Source: Zymoseptoria tritici IPO323 (lineage: Eukaryota > Ascomycota > Dothideomycetes > Mycosphaerellales > Mycosphaerellaceae). From it: 64,000 bases of DNA. The stretch spans positions 5,766,001 through 5,830,000 of the forward strand of contig NC_018218.1 in assembly GCF_000219625.1 (NCBI RefSeq), given 5' to 3'. The position numbers and the translations under genes are program-made. The notes beneath the pieces were generated by a model. That model was not told where the DNA came from and did not search any database. It saw nothing but the letters and a program-made list of their open reading frames with translations. Positions 11,741 through 23,007 of the stretch are shown here, in pieces (the stretch's first letter is position 1; each line of letters opens with the position of its first letter).

Positions 11741-13848
11741 TCAAGCAATCGATGCGCGGCGCTTGTCGTTGCCACCGGCCTTGCGCTTGAGGCCAATCAT
11801 CTGGATCATCTCAGTCCAGAAACCAACCGGAGGGTCAATGAAGGTCTCTTCGTAGGCATCGATGACTGGGCGCTCCCAGACGAGATCAGCCTGCGTCGAC
11901 TTGACGAACTTGGTCTTGTGGATCAGCTTCCATCCGATGAAGAGGATTGGCGCCAGGATCAACATGGAGTAGTAGGTGAAGAAGCTCTCCACAGACCACG
12001 GGACGAATGAGGAGTAGCCGTAGGTGAGGACGATAAGAATCATCCACGCGAGACCAATATAAGCGCCGTATGGCTGGAACCATCCGGTGTATGGGAGGGA
12101 CTTGCGGTCGATACCCTGGGCCTTCAGCGCGTTGTAGAAGCAGATGTAGGTGATGGTCATAACGATGTAGTTGATGACGCCACCGGCGGTGATCAGGTTG
12201 ATGAGCCAAGTGAGGACCTTGGCGGATCCGCTGGAGAGTTGCAGGAACGACAAGCAGGGGAAGAGCATGGTGAAAACGAAGCAGGCGAGCGGGATGCCGT
12301 TCTTGGTGCAGTACTTGAAGATGCCAGGAGCGCGACCCTCGAGGGCGAGACCGTAGAGGGAGCGGGTTGCGCAGTAGGTGTAGGTGTTGCCGGCAGAGAA
12401 GATGGAGGTCACCAGCAGGGCGTTGACGAAGTGAGGGAGACCGCCGATTCCGAGGTTCTGCATGGCGATAACGTAGGGGGAGGCAGCACCGGTACCAGCA
12501 CCGGCCTTGTCACCGGAGCGGATGGCCGCGAGGGTTGGGTCATTGTATGGAATAACGATGCCAACCGCAAGGGCACCCATGATGAAGAAGAGACCGAAAC
12601 GCCAGTAGACGGTCTTGAACGCCTTCTTGATGTAGATGCGTGGGCGCTTGGCCTCAGCGGCAACCATGGAGATGTACTCGGGTCCGACAACGGTGAAAGA
12701 GGCAGACCAGAGAGCGCCGAGGAAACCCTCAAACTTGGCGAGACTCGAGCCCTCAGTGCCAGCAACGGCGTACTCGGCAAAGGCACCAGGGTTCTTCCAG
12801 TAGCGGAAGCCGTAGCTGATGGGTTGTTAGACAGTTGGTCGAAGAAACGCTGGAGGTGGTTGCACTTACGCATCTCCCTTGGGGTTGCCTCCAACCATGG
12901 TCACAAAAGTGAAGGAGAAGAGCAGGAAGATCAGGAGGACCTTGCCTCCGGAAAGCCAGAACTCAGCTTCACCGTAGGCCTTGACGGCGAGAACGTTGAG
13001 GAGACTAGAGAAAGTTTTAGCTTTGGCTCATATATGTGCAAGCCGATCACGCAGAAAACTCCAGATGAGTGTCAAGGAAAGATGGTGCTTTGGGCAGAGT
13101 CGCGTTGGGCAAAGAGATGGAGTTGTCGCGTTGGGCAGGGAGCACACTGGTGTATCGGACCAAAGAAAGAGGTTGTTGCGTTGGGAGTTGGTGCGTTGGG
13201 AGTTCAAAGAAAGGCGCATCTGGGAGGCTCACGCATAGCACACGATACAGGCGGCAATCACGGCGGCGGCGGGAATGTCGTCTCTCCAGAAGCTGAGTAC
13301 CGTGATAAGAGCAGTAATTTCGAAGGGGACTGGAGGAGAAGAAGTCAGTACGTGGTCCCGAGAAGCTGAGGAGACTGGGTTCATACTCAGGAGAGCCTCG
13401 TAGATGAAGAAGTTCCAGCCAGCCATGAAGCCAAAGGCTTCGTCGACCCATTCACCGGCAAGACGGAGGAAACCACCAGATACGGGCATCATGACTGTTG
13501 TATCGTTAGCGTCCTGGCTGTCCCAAGCTTGAGCAATGCATCCATACCAGTCATCTCGGCGATACAGTTGTTGACCAGACCCAGCATGGCGGAGTAGATG
13601 GTGTAGGCCAGGAACAAGCTGCCCGGCCCACCCTTCTGCAGACCACCACCGATGGACACGAACAGGGCAGTACCGATGGAACCACCAATGGCCAGAAGCT
13701 GAATCTGTCGGTTTCCAAGACGGCGTTGAAGGTCGTCCTTGTTCTCAGAGATGACTCCATTTTGGATGTCGACGGGCGACGCGTCCGAGTCTCCCTCGTA
13801 CACCTCGCCGGTGGCCTTCTCGTTGGTAAACTTGTCAAAGACACCCAT
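11741..13848 (-). CDS. Amino acid permease, AGP2-like (APC superfamily)
   Basis: Five exons on the minus strand: 13848-13548, 13494-13387, 13329-13233, 13004-12870 and 12815-11741; 571 residues. After a short acidic N-terminus comes RRLGNRQIQLLAIGGSIGTA, the start of TM1 with the APC/AAT GGSIGT motif, then about twelve membrane helices, including the conserved EYISMVAAEAKRPRIYIKKA loop and YNDPTL. The C-terminal cytosolic tail ends RRASIA. Fungal AAT permeases import amino acids by proton symport at the plasma membrane. The N-terminal half resembles Agp2-type permeases of filamentous fungi, which in yeast also affect carnitine and polyamine uptake; substrate here is not determinable. Intron 3 (13232-13005, 228 nt) is unusually long and repetitive. 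Confidence 0.92.
13005..13232 (-). repeat. Degenerate CCCAACGC repeats inside permease intron 3
   Basis: This 228-nt intron is three to four times longer than the other introns of the same gene. It contains at least five near-copies of GCGTTGGG on the plus strand, in the contexts TCGCGTTGGGCA (twice) and TGCGTTGGGAGTT (twice), plus a GCTTTGGGCA variant. Donor GTGAGC and acceptor CTAG are intact. Confidence 0.7.
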
Positions 13849-15802
13849 CTTGGTGTATGTATTCTTCCTCGTGGAAGAAGAACGGGTAGGAGAAGGGAAG
13901 AAAGGTATGGATAGGGAGAAGAAACCCGGAATGGATGGGCCGAGTGGCTCTAGATATACACGAGGTGGGCGGCGCCCTCTCTCATCGTCAACCTGTAGTC
14001 AGCTTGTCTGACCCTTCCCATCATGCTGGTCGCTTGGATCTCGAACACGCGATAGACAGTTAGCCCGCAGCAATGGCTGAAGGGAGCTAACGCATTCGGC
14101 GATAGCCTCAGTCTAGACCCCAGTCCACTAGCGTGGTGCAGATGAATTCTAGGCCGGAGCAGCCCTCGACCAGATTGATCCACGCTGGTTGAGAACATGA
14201 CTTTGCTTCTGGGCTGGCCTTGGACCTTCATCCAGCATTCTGATAACCGCGGATGGCTCATCAGTCCGTCGGAGCCATGACGGTCTAGTAGGCGGTGGTT
14301 TTGGAAGCGACGACGAGGAGGGCGGGTTCTGCCGGATCAGCGAAAGGTCAGCCCAGTAAATCCCTCGATCTAATTCTACCATTGACCAGGAACTCCATGT
14401 AATGCTCACGTGGCTGCAACTACACCCAATGCCGGCTAGGGTCGCTCTATGCCATGAACATGCAGTCAGACAAATACCGCCTGTGGACTCTCACATGCGG
14501 TTCTCGGCGTAAGGCAATGTTTGCCAGCTCGTTTTCGCAGAGGGCAAGAGGCCGAGCAACAAGGTTTGCTTCCAAGAGCGCCTCGACCAGTGAGATTTAG
14601 CTGAGGCTCAATCTGGGCTTCTCTGACTGGCTCGATGATCGACAGAGTTTCATTGCCATGTGCTCTTTGCGATTGTCACACCCGGGAGAAGCGAACGCCC
14701 TCGCCAGGAATGCCTGCAATACTCGGCCCATCTGCGGAATGTGTATCTCGTAGGTACAAAGTACTTCAAGAGCTGTGAGAGGCCGCTCGACTCATGTCAC
14801 AATTGTCCGTCTGTTATCGTGCAGGGCCAGGCCTTTCCCTGCGAAAGCTGGGGAAGACATGTCTCATATGCGGTCTCGGAGAAGTCAGAACGCTCGCCAC
14901 ATCGTTCGCGCCGACTACAACGATGATGCTGTTCGGAAGAGTCTTCCATGATGGGGTGAATGGTGACTTGGAGATCTCGCTGACAACAGCTTTATTGGAG
15001 TCCTAGTTGGCTTGTGATCAGAGTTGCGCCCACTAGTACTCACACGACCACCCCCGCGAAGGTTTCAATGGTCAACAAGTCTTGCATGCTACCACGAAAG
15101 CATATATCCGAAGGCTGAGCTTCTAGCCTTTCGACAAATTCGCCTTACCGCGGTAGAGACCTCAAGATCTTGAACAACGACGATCTCGTCGAGCGATCGA
15201 AGCAGTCCTTGGAGGGATTTTTTTTCGTAACATACAGGGGACGCTGTTGCTGGATGGTCGAGAAACGGCTCGTTGAAATCAGCTTATCGTTGTCAGTCAG
15301 GCTTCTCCGCACGAATGCAACGGTGACACCACCAAGTTCCACAATCCCCAGCCATGTGCGGTGGCAGAGCGGATTTTGTCAACCATCACCTGACCGAGGG
15401 TGGCCGATCCAAGCCGCGGCAGAGGCGACGAAGCGGTTGCAGACAGAACTTCTCGCACCGCGGAGCCGCAGCTTCGGTTCCGACTTGATCCGCAATAGCC
15501 CTATTCCTGTCGCTTCACGTGCGGATCTGCATGCGACAAGACGAAACGTCGAATGGCGTCGATCGCGGGGGGTTCTGCATGGAAAGCCTGTATCTTCGCA
15601 TATTGTTCAATGCCGGACGTTTTGATAAGAAGCACGCTTACCTGCCAGTGCCGACCTCACCACAGCATCGAGTACCATCCAAAGCCTGCAAGTCGAGAAA
15701 GTATATCGTAAGAAGATTATAAAGAGGGGTATAAACAATTGCCCATCAGCATCCGAGCAAACCACCAAACAAATTTTCGTCAACAAGCAGAAGAAAGTCC
15801 AC
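13849..15802. other. Gene-free interval, permease promoter to Ser-rich gene
   Basis: About 1.95 kb. No open frame here shows a domain or family pattern; the longest (15170-15625 plus, 151 codons) looks random. The right-hand part is upstream DNA of the permease on one side and 3' flank of the long Ser-rich gene on the other. Confidence 0.45.
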
Positions 15803-18800
15803 TCACTCCCTCCTCCCATCCAACCACCCCCTCGCGCCATCCAACCTCCTCCTCATTTCCTTCCCTTCATAAGCACCCTCCTCGTTTTCCTGCAGCGTCT
15901 GCACGACTTTTCTTAAACTCTCCACCACGCCAAACAGAACCGCCGTGTCCCTCAATCCCAACTGGCGACCTGAGGGATCCATGAGAGCAGCTACGGCGCG
16001 AGCTGCAGGGTCGCCTGTCGGAGTCGCTGAATTGAATGTGTTCGTGGGAGCGGTGGGACTGTGCCGGGTTGTAGGGACGACAGTCGAGGCGGTTGGTGCA
16101 GGTGACAAGGTGGTGGGAGAGGATTTGGCAGACGTAGGATTCGATGTCGGCGGTGTGATATTGGGCGGAGACTTGTGGTTCCCGAACCCGGAGTCTGCAC
16201 GATCTGAAGTCGAGAGTCTACGCACAGAGTGGCGGACAGCGGTGGTTGGACGGATCTCCTGTGACTGTGATTGTGGCCGAGGTAAGTGCTGTCGAGGCGG
16301 AGATCCCATCCATTGGTGCTGGGACGAGAATCGCAGTTGCTGCTGAGATACAGATTTTCGCGGCTCCAATGTCGGAGTGGCGGTATAGTACGACCTGGAA
16401 CTATACCTCGATGCGCGGGAGGGATTCGTGATCATCGGCGAGACCGAGCGAGAAGCCCTGTTGGACATCCTGCCGCCTGATTCGGAGATGGGAGAGACAG
16501 GTGCCCGGTCATAGATGTCCTCGTCTGCCGTCGCAAAAGTGTTCATCGTGCTCATGCTGTCGTTGCTGGCACGACGAGAATAGGAGAACAGGCCACGCTC
16601 GATAGCGCGCAGTCGTTCGGGAGTTTGAGGCGTTGGGGGCGGGTAGGTTGCATCAAAAGTATCCTCATCGTTCATGGCTGGTCCACGGGCTGTTGCAACC
16701 GAAGACACGGAAGAGCCACTGCCGCTGGAAGTGGAGCCTCGCCGGGCTCCAGCGTGGTAGTTCGCCAAAGCGCTGGTGAGGAAGAAATGCTCGTAGTCAA
16801 AGGCGTCTTCGCGCTGCTCGTGCGGCACTGAATGAGGCTGCGAGACTTGAGCGTCTTCGTAGATGCTCTCGCCGCCTTCGGACGGGGCGTAGTCATCGTC
16901 CACAGACTTGTCGACTTGCGGTTTGCGGGGAGGTGTTACCTGTCGATCGCTCACGACGGTGAGCGGAGAAGAGCCACCGCGTGTGCTGTCGACTGAAGTC
17001 GTTTCCGGTAGTCCGCCGCTGCCACCACTGCCTTTGCTCGACTTCGCGTGATGATATCCGAATCGGTTTCTAGCAGAACTCCCGCTTGTCGATCCACTTG
17101 GCGTTGGAGCACGACTTTTAGGCGGCGGTGTAGGTGTCTCTCTGAGTCTTCTCACACTCAACTTCCTCCCAATGGGCGAATTGCCCGCAACAATTTCCAC
17201 AACGCGTGCGTGCTGAATAGCCTGCTCGGCAATCGCATCACGATGTCCAGCAAAAGCCACTCCAAATTGCCACGACCCTCGGTCTGAAAATGGCGTTGGA
17301 GGACTGGCAGCAGCAGATCCAACACCGGCATTTGCGTCGAGACCCGAATCGCCAAATGTCGGCGAAGAAGTGTAGAACATTTCCGGCGGACTCGATCTGG
17401 CATTGCTGAATGGAGATGAACGCTGATTGGCCTGACTTTGCCTTTTCAGACTGTCCTCTTGTGCCTTTTCCTTCAAACTCGACATCTTGCTCTTCAAGCT
17501 GGACAGCTGATCCCGCAGCTCCAGCGCGCGAGATGAAGATCTCGATGTTGATCGAATGCCCAGTCCATTGAGCGTGTCCTGACTATCGTGTCTGCCGTGG
17601 CCAGATTTGCGGCTCTCGTCGCCCTCGGGTAGAGGTTCGAGAGGGTTCGAATCGGGAGATGTCCTGCTATGCAAGGGGCGGTCGCGCCATCCACCTCCAC
17701 CTCCTAGATAATCAAAGCTCTTGCTCGTCCGAAGTTGCTGTGCTGGTGTCGGTTCGGGCGTTCTCAACGTCGATCGATCTCGCGGTGTCGCATGTCCGCC
17801 ATTCGTTCGCTTCGCTCGGTCATTGCTGAAGGTCGCGAGGCTGTCCAGAGCTGGGGAAGGTACCACGGTCTCACTGAAGCCTCGAGTATGTCCTTGGTAA
17901 TCCCTCCCGATGTGAGGCGAGGACATTTGCGGGTGGAGTCTTCGCCTTGGAGTCGGCTCGGCGTTGAAGTAATCGTGGTCATTGCTCTGGGGAATGTACC
18001 GCGCGCGACTCGAGTAATTCGGTGAGTAATGGGCGGAACCTAACGATGTCGCGCGCTTTAGGTTGGCAGCTGTTAATGGGGCCACCAGATCTCTCGCGCC
18101 GCGTAGATTGCCCTCCATCACGTTCAGCCGCGCTTTCGCGTTGGCGAGGATTTGCTCCGCGCGAGTACTCAACACTGCCGAGTGGTATTCGTCTCGCGCC
18201 CGCTGCTCCTTCCTGGCGAATGCCTCTTCGTTCTCCGAGAAGTCGTCGAGATAAGGACTTTCACCGCCGTCTATTGTCTCCTCATCGCTGTCGTCGGTCT
18301 TGTACCTTGCCAAAAACGACGACATGCCCGACATATTGCTGGATGTACTCCCTTGACTGGAACTCCGTTTTGGCAGTTGCAGGAAGTCGGACTGTTCAGG
18401 CGCAAGGTTTCCCACATCTCGCAAAACAGGCGATGATCCCATCAGACTCGAGCTCTTCCTCAGCGAATTGCTCGAGGTCTTGCGGTAGCCCAGTCCTTTG
18501 TCGTTGGCTTTCAAGCTATTGTTGCTGCCCGTTCCCCGCAGTATCATCTTTCGCAGCCTTCCATTCTCATTCCCGTCGATAGGCCTCTCTTCCGCCAATT
18601 CCTCGCGGGTGCCGTTCCACAGATACGTCGGGCTCGGCGGTCGTCGCACGAAAATCGGCGTCGGTGGAGACGAAGATTCCTCCTCGGCCAGCGTGGGCAG
18701 TATATAGTCCGGGTTAAATGCAGACGAATTCGTCAGTGTCGGCGAAGGGGGATCCGGCAGAGGTTTCTGGTGGTGAGGAGCATGACCACCGCCGACGTCG

Positions 18801-19189
18801 AACGTGCGCAGTGCATGGAGCTGGTGCATGTCGACGACGTCCAAGACGGTTGGAAAAACGCAGGCGTTATGAACTCCACGAGGGTTCGAGACACGGCGTC
18901 GAACGCCTGGAGCGGTACCGGGAGTCGTTTCGTGGTACCGGTGAACTGCAGGACCAAAGGATTGTGACACTAGCGTCTTCACGGCGATGCATGCTCGTTG
19001 TTCACGTTTGAGGCTTCGTTGGTGTCGTAGTCGTGATATGGCATGTCGTGGCCTCGAGGAGGTGTTGAAGTAGGGCGAGCGACAACAAGACGGACAGGAA
19101 CACGCCTTGTCACGATGTTCGCGTGATTGTGTTCGACAAGGCGGAGCGGTGGTTGTACTTGAGGCGGCCATCCGGCTAGATTTGTGCAC
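15803..19189 (-). CDS. Long Ser/Pro-rich conserved fungal protein, function unknown
   Basis: One uninterrupted minus-strand frame, 1128 residues from the first ATG. Residues 1-120 are Arg/Cys/His-rich and may be untranslated leader; an in-frame ATG at 18829 (MHQLHALRTFDVGGGHAP) would give 1008 residues and is my preferred start. The body is intrinsically disordered, rich in Ser, Pro and Arg, with short conserved-looking blocks: PDYILPTLAEEE, ARDEYHSAVLSTRAEQILAN followed by KARLNVMEGNLRGARDLVAP (helical), a coiled segment LRDQLSSLKSKMSSLKEKAQ, and a C-terminal helix AVLFGVVESLRKVVQTLQEN. Such architecture suits a cytoskeletal or polarity scaffold, but that is inference. The frame turns G-rich in its last 100 bases. 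Confidence 0.75.
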   Translation of the reverse strand: MHKSSRMAASSTTTAPPCRTQSREHRDKACSCPSCCRSPYFNTSSRPRHAISRLRHQRSLKREQRACIAVKTLVSQSFGPAVHRYHETTPGTAPGVRRRVSNPRGVHNACVFPTVLDVVDMHQLHALRTFDVGGGHAPHHQKPLPDPPSPTLTNSSAFNPDYILPTLAEEESSSPPTPIFVRRPPSPTYLWNGTREELAEERPIDGNENGRLRKMILRGTGSNNSLKANDKGLGYRKTSSNSLRKSSSLMGSSPVLRDVGNLAPEQSDFLQLPKRSSSQGSTSSNMSGMSSFLARYKTDDSDEETIDGGESPYLDDFSENEEAFARKEQRARDEYHSAVLSTRAEQILANAKARLNVMEGNLRGARDLVAPLTAANLKRATSLGSAHYSPNYSSRARYIPQSNDHDYFNAEPTPRRRLHPQMSSPHIGRDYQGHTRGFSETVVPSPALDSLATFSNDRAKRTNGGHATPRDRSTLRTPEPTPAQQLRTSKSFDYLGGGGGWRDRPLHSRTSPDSNPLEPLPEGDESRKSGHGRHDSQDTLNGLGIRSTSRSSSRALELRDQLSSLKSKMSSLKEKAQEDSLKRQSQANQRSSPFSNARSSPPEMFYTSSPTFGDSGLDANAGVGSAAASPPTPFSDRGSWQFGVAFAGHRDAIAEQAIQHARVVEIVAGNSPIGRKLSVRRLRETPTPPPKSRAPTPSGSTSGSSARNRFGYHHAKSSKGSGGSGGLPETTSVDSTRGGSSPLTVVSDRQVTPPRKPQVDKSVDDDYAPSEGGESIYEDAQVSQPHSVPHEQREDAFDYEHFFLTSALANYHAGARRGSTSSGSGSSVSSVATARGPAMNDEDTFDATYPPPTPQTPERLRAIERGLFSYSRRASNDSMSTMNTFATADEDIYDRAPVSPISESGGRMSNRASRSVSPMITNPSRASRYSSRSYYTATPTLEPRKSVSQQQLRFSSQHQWMGSPPRQHLPRPQSQSQEIRPTTAVRHSVRRLSTSDRADSGFGNHKSPPNITPPTSNPTSAKSSPTTLSPAPTASTVVPTTRHSPTAPTNTFNSATPTGDPAARAVAALMDPSGRQLGLRDTAVLFGVVESLRKVVQTLQENEEGAYEGKEMRRRLDGARGWLDGRRE

Positions 19190-20067
19190 ATCTAACCATT
19201 AAAACGCAAGCGTGGGAGTTCCTGCATCGCGTCGGCGCGACGTGGGCTGATGCTAATGTGCTGGTCTCGCCTTGTGATTGATCAATGCTGACCGGATGCT
19301 TTGACCCTTTCCCCCCTAGTTCCCAGTCTTATTCATAGAGCCATTCAAATTCCACCCGTTCATCACTGTAGTTCGTGAGACAGATGACGATGCAATCCCG
19401 CATCACATATCAGTCTCTGGTCCCGACCCCATAAACGTCGCGAATTATACCTTGGGTGGAGCGGCATACAGCACCGGAACCAACAATGTGCGACCCCTGC
19501 AATGTCGGCAGTCTGCAGCGTGCAGCTTGCATGCATAAGATTGTCTCCTAACAATCTGCCAAGTACGAGCTAAGGTACAAGGCCCGAGTCATCACCATAC
19601 TGCACGTCTATGTTCCTATATTGTACAGCGATGGCAATGTTCTCCTGCATATAGCAGCGCCCCAACTTGTATGCCTTCGAGGCGCATTCTCTTTTGCCAC
19701 AGCGGCCGAGACAGGCTTACGATGGCCGTATCTTGTGCGAGTTGCGGCGCCGGTCGTGAAGATAAGGACGGCAATGAAGGCAGGTAGCAAGACGGAACTT
19801 TTAATAATTCCCCAAAAAAAAGCAGCCATAACGCTTTTCCAAGCGGACTCTCCAAAGCAGAAAAGGTGAAAAGAAAGAAGCAAAAATAGAACACTTACAA
19901 GCAAGCACTTCTCGTCGCTGGCAGCGACAGACTTACCGCCAAGGATCCCATCCTCTCGCAGCACCGCCATCGTGCATGCCAACCAAGCCTCTCATCACAA
20001 CCGAGTCTCTCATCACATCCGAGTCCGCCTCAATGTTGTCAATTGCGGCCGAATTTCGCCAGACCAG
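19190..20067. other. Intergenic, possible small spliced minus-strand frame
   Basis: No gene is supported. A minus-strand frame at 19982-19608 starts MACTMAVLREDGILGGKSVA and runs into a GTAAGT near 19898, so it could be a first exon of a small gene or 3' UTR of the upstream gene; I found no convincing second exon. Confidence 0.3.
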
Positions 20068-22755
20068 TCAACCCACCCATCCTCTCCCATGCAACGCCTC
20101 CCCAGCACCTCCACCCCTCTCTCTTACCATAAACCTGTCCACATTCCACCCAAACCGATCCCTCAACTTCTTGGCCACGTCTCCGGCCATGATCGGATTG
20201 AGCACGTTGATCGGATGCGGCATATGCACCGTCATCCTGCCTCCTGCTCTCGTGCCATCGGGGTTCATATTGTGGAACACCACCGCCGATCCTCCTGTGC
20301 CTTGCGACGCTTGTAGACCGCCGTCCGTGAGAGCGGAGACGAGTTCTGGGAAGCGGATTGTGCCGGAGAGGGTCTTCTTGCCGGCATTGAGGAAGATCTC
20401 GGTGAGGAGGGCGTGAGAGGCGGTGTTGAGGAAGATGGGAAGAGGTGGAGCTGGAGGCGGAGGTGGTGGAAGTGCAGGAGTTGGCGCCGCGACTGCCGGG
20501 ATTGTCGGGCGGGTCTTCTTCTTCGATTTCGCCGGGGATGGGCCTTTTGGTGAGGGTGTTTTCGGGATAAAAAATGAGTGCGGAGGGGAGACTGGGCGAG
20601 GTGGGTGAGTGGGGAGGACCGCAACGGTAGAAGATTGTCGGGACTTGGAGGCTTCTCGTTTCTCGACTTCCGCCTCTAACTCCGCTCGCAATCGTGCCGT
20701 TTCCTCTGGGTATCCAGTCAATCCCATTGCGGTGCGCACACGATCGGTCATGCAGGGCTCGGACGGGAGAGGCCCGAACTTTTTCAGTTCTCGCACTCGA
20801 ACACTATCCTCGACGTCCCAGAAATTGTCGAGCGCTGCGTGACGCTTGTCAAACGCCTCGAGATGCTTGCGATTGGGTTTTCCTGTAGACTTGTTGGGGA
20901 TGGACAGTATCTGTTTGAGTTGAGGCCAGAGATCACCCACCGCCGCTTCCCATCCGCGCTTGTAGTACGACGAGAAATAAGGGACGAATTCGAAGCTGGG
21001 TCGCTGAGAGGCCTCTTTTAGAGACAAGAGATCTGGCCCGGAGTCTTCCTTGGATCCCGCACTTGATTGGAGCATTCGTATGCCCATGGTGGCCTCGTCG
21101 AGCACAGCCATATTGCGAATGCATGAGAGGAGCAACTCGTGAAGGCGATCACGGTCTGTCCCCGACGCTTGCTCGATGTAGTGCTCAACATTGTGGAGAG
21201 CTCTACTGGGGAGAGGAGCATCGACGCGGCGGTGCGTGCCCACACGGGACAAAAGGCTGTACAACTGGTCGTTGTCGGACTGGACCGAGTTCGTCCACGC
21301 CCCTGTGACTGGATCCAACGTGAAGTGCGAATCGAACGTGCCTAGTATTGTGGTCAAGACCCGCATCTTCTCCTCCTCGCGTTCGAAATCCCGGCGCACA
21401 ATGCTATCGACCAAATGCAGCGCCTGCGCACAGTCGATTGGCATACCGCCAGAAGCTACTGCCGTGTTCTCCTCGCACAGCTTCAGAGCCTCTTGAGCTT
21501 CTTGTAGTACTGCACGCCATTGCAACGGCCTGGCGCAAGCATCAAACAACAGACAGAGCAAGTCCTTGCGGAAAAACTTCTCTCCGATGTTCTTATGGAC
21601 TCGCGCCTCCATGGAGAGAGTCATCAGCTGGCGCACGGCGAGAGGATCCGTGTGGAATGTCCAACACGTCATCTCGGCGGCCTTCAGTCTGTCCTGAAAG
21701 GCTTCGATCGCTCGCTCCAGCAGAGGAACGACTTCTATTGGAGGAGCTCCGAATCCAGAGGCGCGGCTGATTGACCGGAGCTTTACTGGCTGGAGTTCCT
21801 TGAAGCCATTCGACGCGAGCGCCTTCCACTTGTCACTGCCCTCGAGACCGTCCTCCACCTTGCCTCCCAGCAAAGCGCGCACTACTCTGATGATGAAGCT
21901 GGCCAAAAGGGCTCGCGCGTCTAGAGTCGCTTTTGCTAAAGGGAAACCGACAATGGTAGAGCGATGCGCCGCCGCCTTCTCCCAAGGTACGAGCTTGCCG
22001 ATCTCGGAGTCGCTCCCCTCCATGACTACGCAGAGCGGATTATAACCTGCTCGAAGAGTGCCGGAGGTGAATCCATGTTCCACAAAGGTGCTGTCGAATC
22101 GATTCCAGTCGGAGTTTGAGGATTCTGTTCGGTGATGAAGCAAATTGAGGAAGTTGGACGGATCGTCCGCCATTGCTTCGGCATTCAACCAGGGAATTGA
22201 AAAGCTCGTCTCGAAAAGCGCCAAGTCCTTTCCGGCTAGCGACTCTGTGAGCACCTGATCGTATCGTTTGCGGAGCATGGTTGGTAGCGCATCAATAATG
22301 ATGGCATTTCTCTTGGCGAAGTTGCGTCTGTGCCATCTACTTGCCAAAGTATCGCCATACTTCGAGACGGCAGCGCGGGCTTCACTCAAGTCGCGGCTCG
22401 TGGCATCGACTGTGCTTTGTATGACTTTTGCTGCTTCGAGGTCGTCATATTGGCGGGCGTAGCGCAACACTGGAACGTCGATCTGCCACTGCAGTGGACG
22501 GAAATGGCTTGAGCAGATTTTGCAAGTCTTGCTGCAGGTGGAAAGAGGACCGGCGGAGTCGTGGATGTAGTCTTTGCAGGCGAAGCCTTCGACAATGACC
22601 ATTCCGTCAGTCATCGGACCAGCTGGAGAAAATTTTGCGAGGGTCGAATTGGGTGAGCTCAGATGCATGAAACGGTCGTTGAACCTGCGAGCCACCGCAC
22701 GAAAGTCGGGCTCGAGCAACTTTTCACTGGAGTCCCAGTCGACGCTCGAGGACAT
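20068..22755 (-). CDS. Large fungal protein with C-terminal HicA-like domain
   Basis: Single minus-strand exon of 895 residues from ATG 22755 (MSSSVDWDSSEKLLEPDFRA). The frame stays open to an ATG at 23007 (979 residues), but the extra 84 residues look like leader sequence. Residues near 70-100 hold a Cys cluster (CSKTCKICSSHF) that could bind zinc. The middle is helical without a recognised domain. After a basic Pro-rich linker (KSKKKTRP, then a run of prolines) the last about 110 residues read FLNAGKKTLSGTIRFPELVS, then FHNMNPDG, VHMPHP and KLRDRFGWNVDRFMV. This matches the pattern of the HicA/YcfA-like dsRNA-binding fold found at the C-terminus of many long fungal proteins annotated Ipa. 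In bacteria HicA is an mRNA interferase; activity here is not implied. Confidence 0.8.
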   Translation of the reverse strand: MSSSVDWDSSEKLLEPDFRAVARRFNDRFMHLSSPNSTLAKFSPAGPMTDGMVIVEGFACKDYIHDSAGPLSTCSKTCKICSSHFRPLQWQIDVPVLRYARQYDDLEAAKVIQSTVDATSRDLSEARAAVSKYGDTLASRWHRRNFAKRNAIIIDALPTMLRKRYDQVLTESLAGKDLALFETSFSIPWLNAEAMADDPSNFLNLLHHRTESSNSDWNRFDSTFVEHGFTSGTLRAGYNPLCVVMEGSDSEIGKLVPWEKAAAHRSTIVGFPLAKATLDARALLASFIIRVVRALLGGKVEDGLEGSDKWKALASNGFKELQPVKLRSISRASGFGAPPIEVVPLLERAIEAFQDRLKAAEMTCWTFHTDPLAVRQLMTLSMEARVHKNIGEKFFRKDLLCLLFDACARPLQWRAVLQEAQEALKLCEENTAVASGGMPIDCAQALHLVDSIVRRDFEREEEKMRVLTTILGTFDSHFTLDPVTGAWTNSVQSDNDQLYSLLSRVGTHRRVDAPLPSRALHNVEHYIEQASGTDRDRLHELLLSCIRNMAVLDEATMGIRMLQSSAGSKEDSGPDLLSLKEASQRPSFEFVPYFSSYYKRGWEAAVGDLWPQLKQILSIPNKSTGKPNRKHLEAFDKRHAALDNFWDVEDSVRVRELKKFGPLPSEPCMTDRVRTAMGLTGYPEETARLRAELEAEVEKREASKSRQSSTVAVLPTHPPRPVSPPHSFFIPKTPSPKGPSPAKSKKKTRPTIPAVAAPTPALPPPPPPAPPLPIFLNTASHALLTEIFLNAGKKTLSGTIRFPELVSALTDGGLQASQGTGGSAVVFHNMNPDGTRAGGRMTVHMPHPINVLNPIMAGDVAKKLRDRFGWNVDRFMVRERGGGAGEALHGRGWVG

Positions 22756-23007
22756 GCGAGCGGTGTATGCGCTTGATCGGACTGTGTATGCCTGATCTTT
22801 CAGTGCGCAGTGGTAGCTGCGGCACTCGGCACTGAAACAGACGAGAATCGCTCTACCGGTATTTGTCCACGGAGATCCGGAGAGAAGGGTGAAGCGGCAG
22901 CTTGCTGGAAAGAAGGGAGTCGAAGAAGGCGTATCGGTGGTCGTTGCGCTGCAGAGGAAGAAGCGGCGGAAGAAAATTGACGGAAGAGAGAGCCTCGCGA
23001 TGGGCAC

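Noticed and set aside
12239..13369. 376-codon plus-strand open frame
   Set aside because: It is antisense to the permease exons and introns; Gly/Glu-rich composition comes from the opposite strand of conserved coding sequence.
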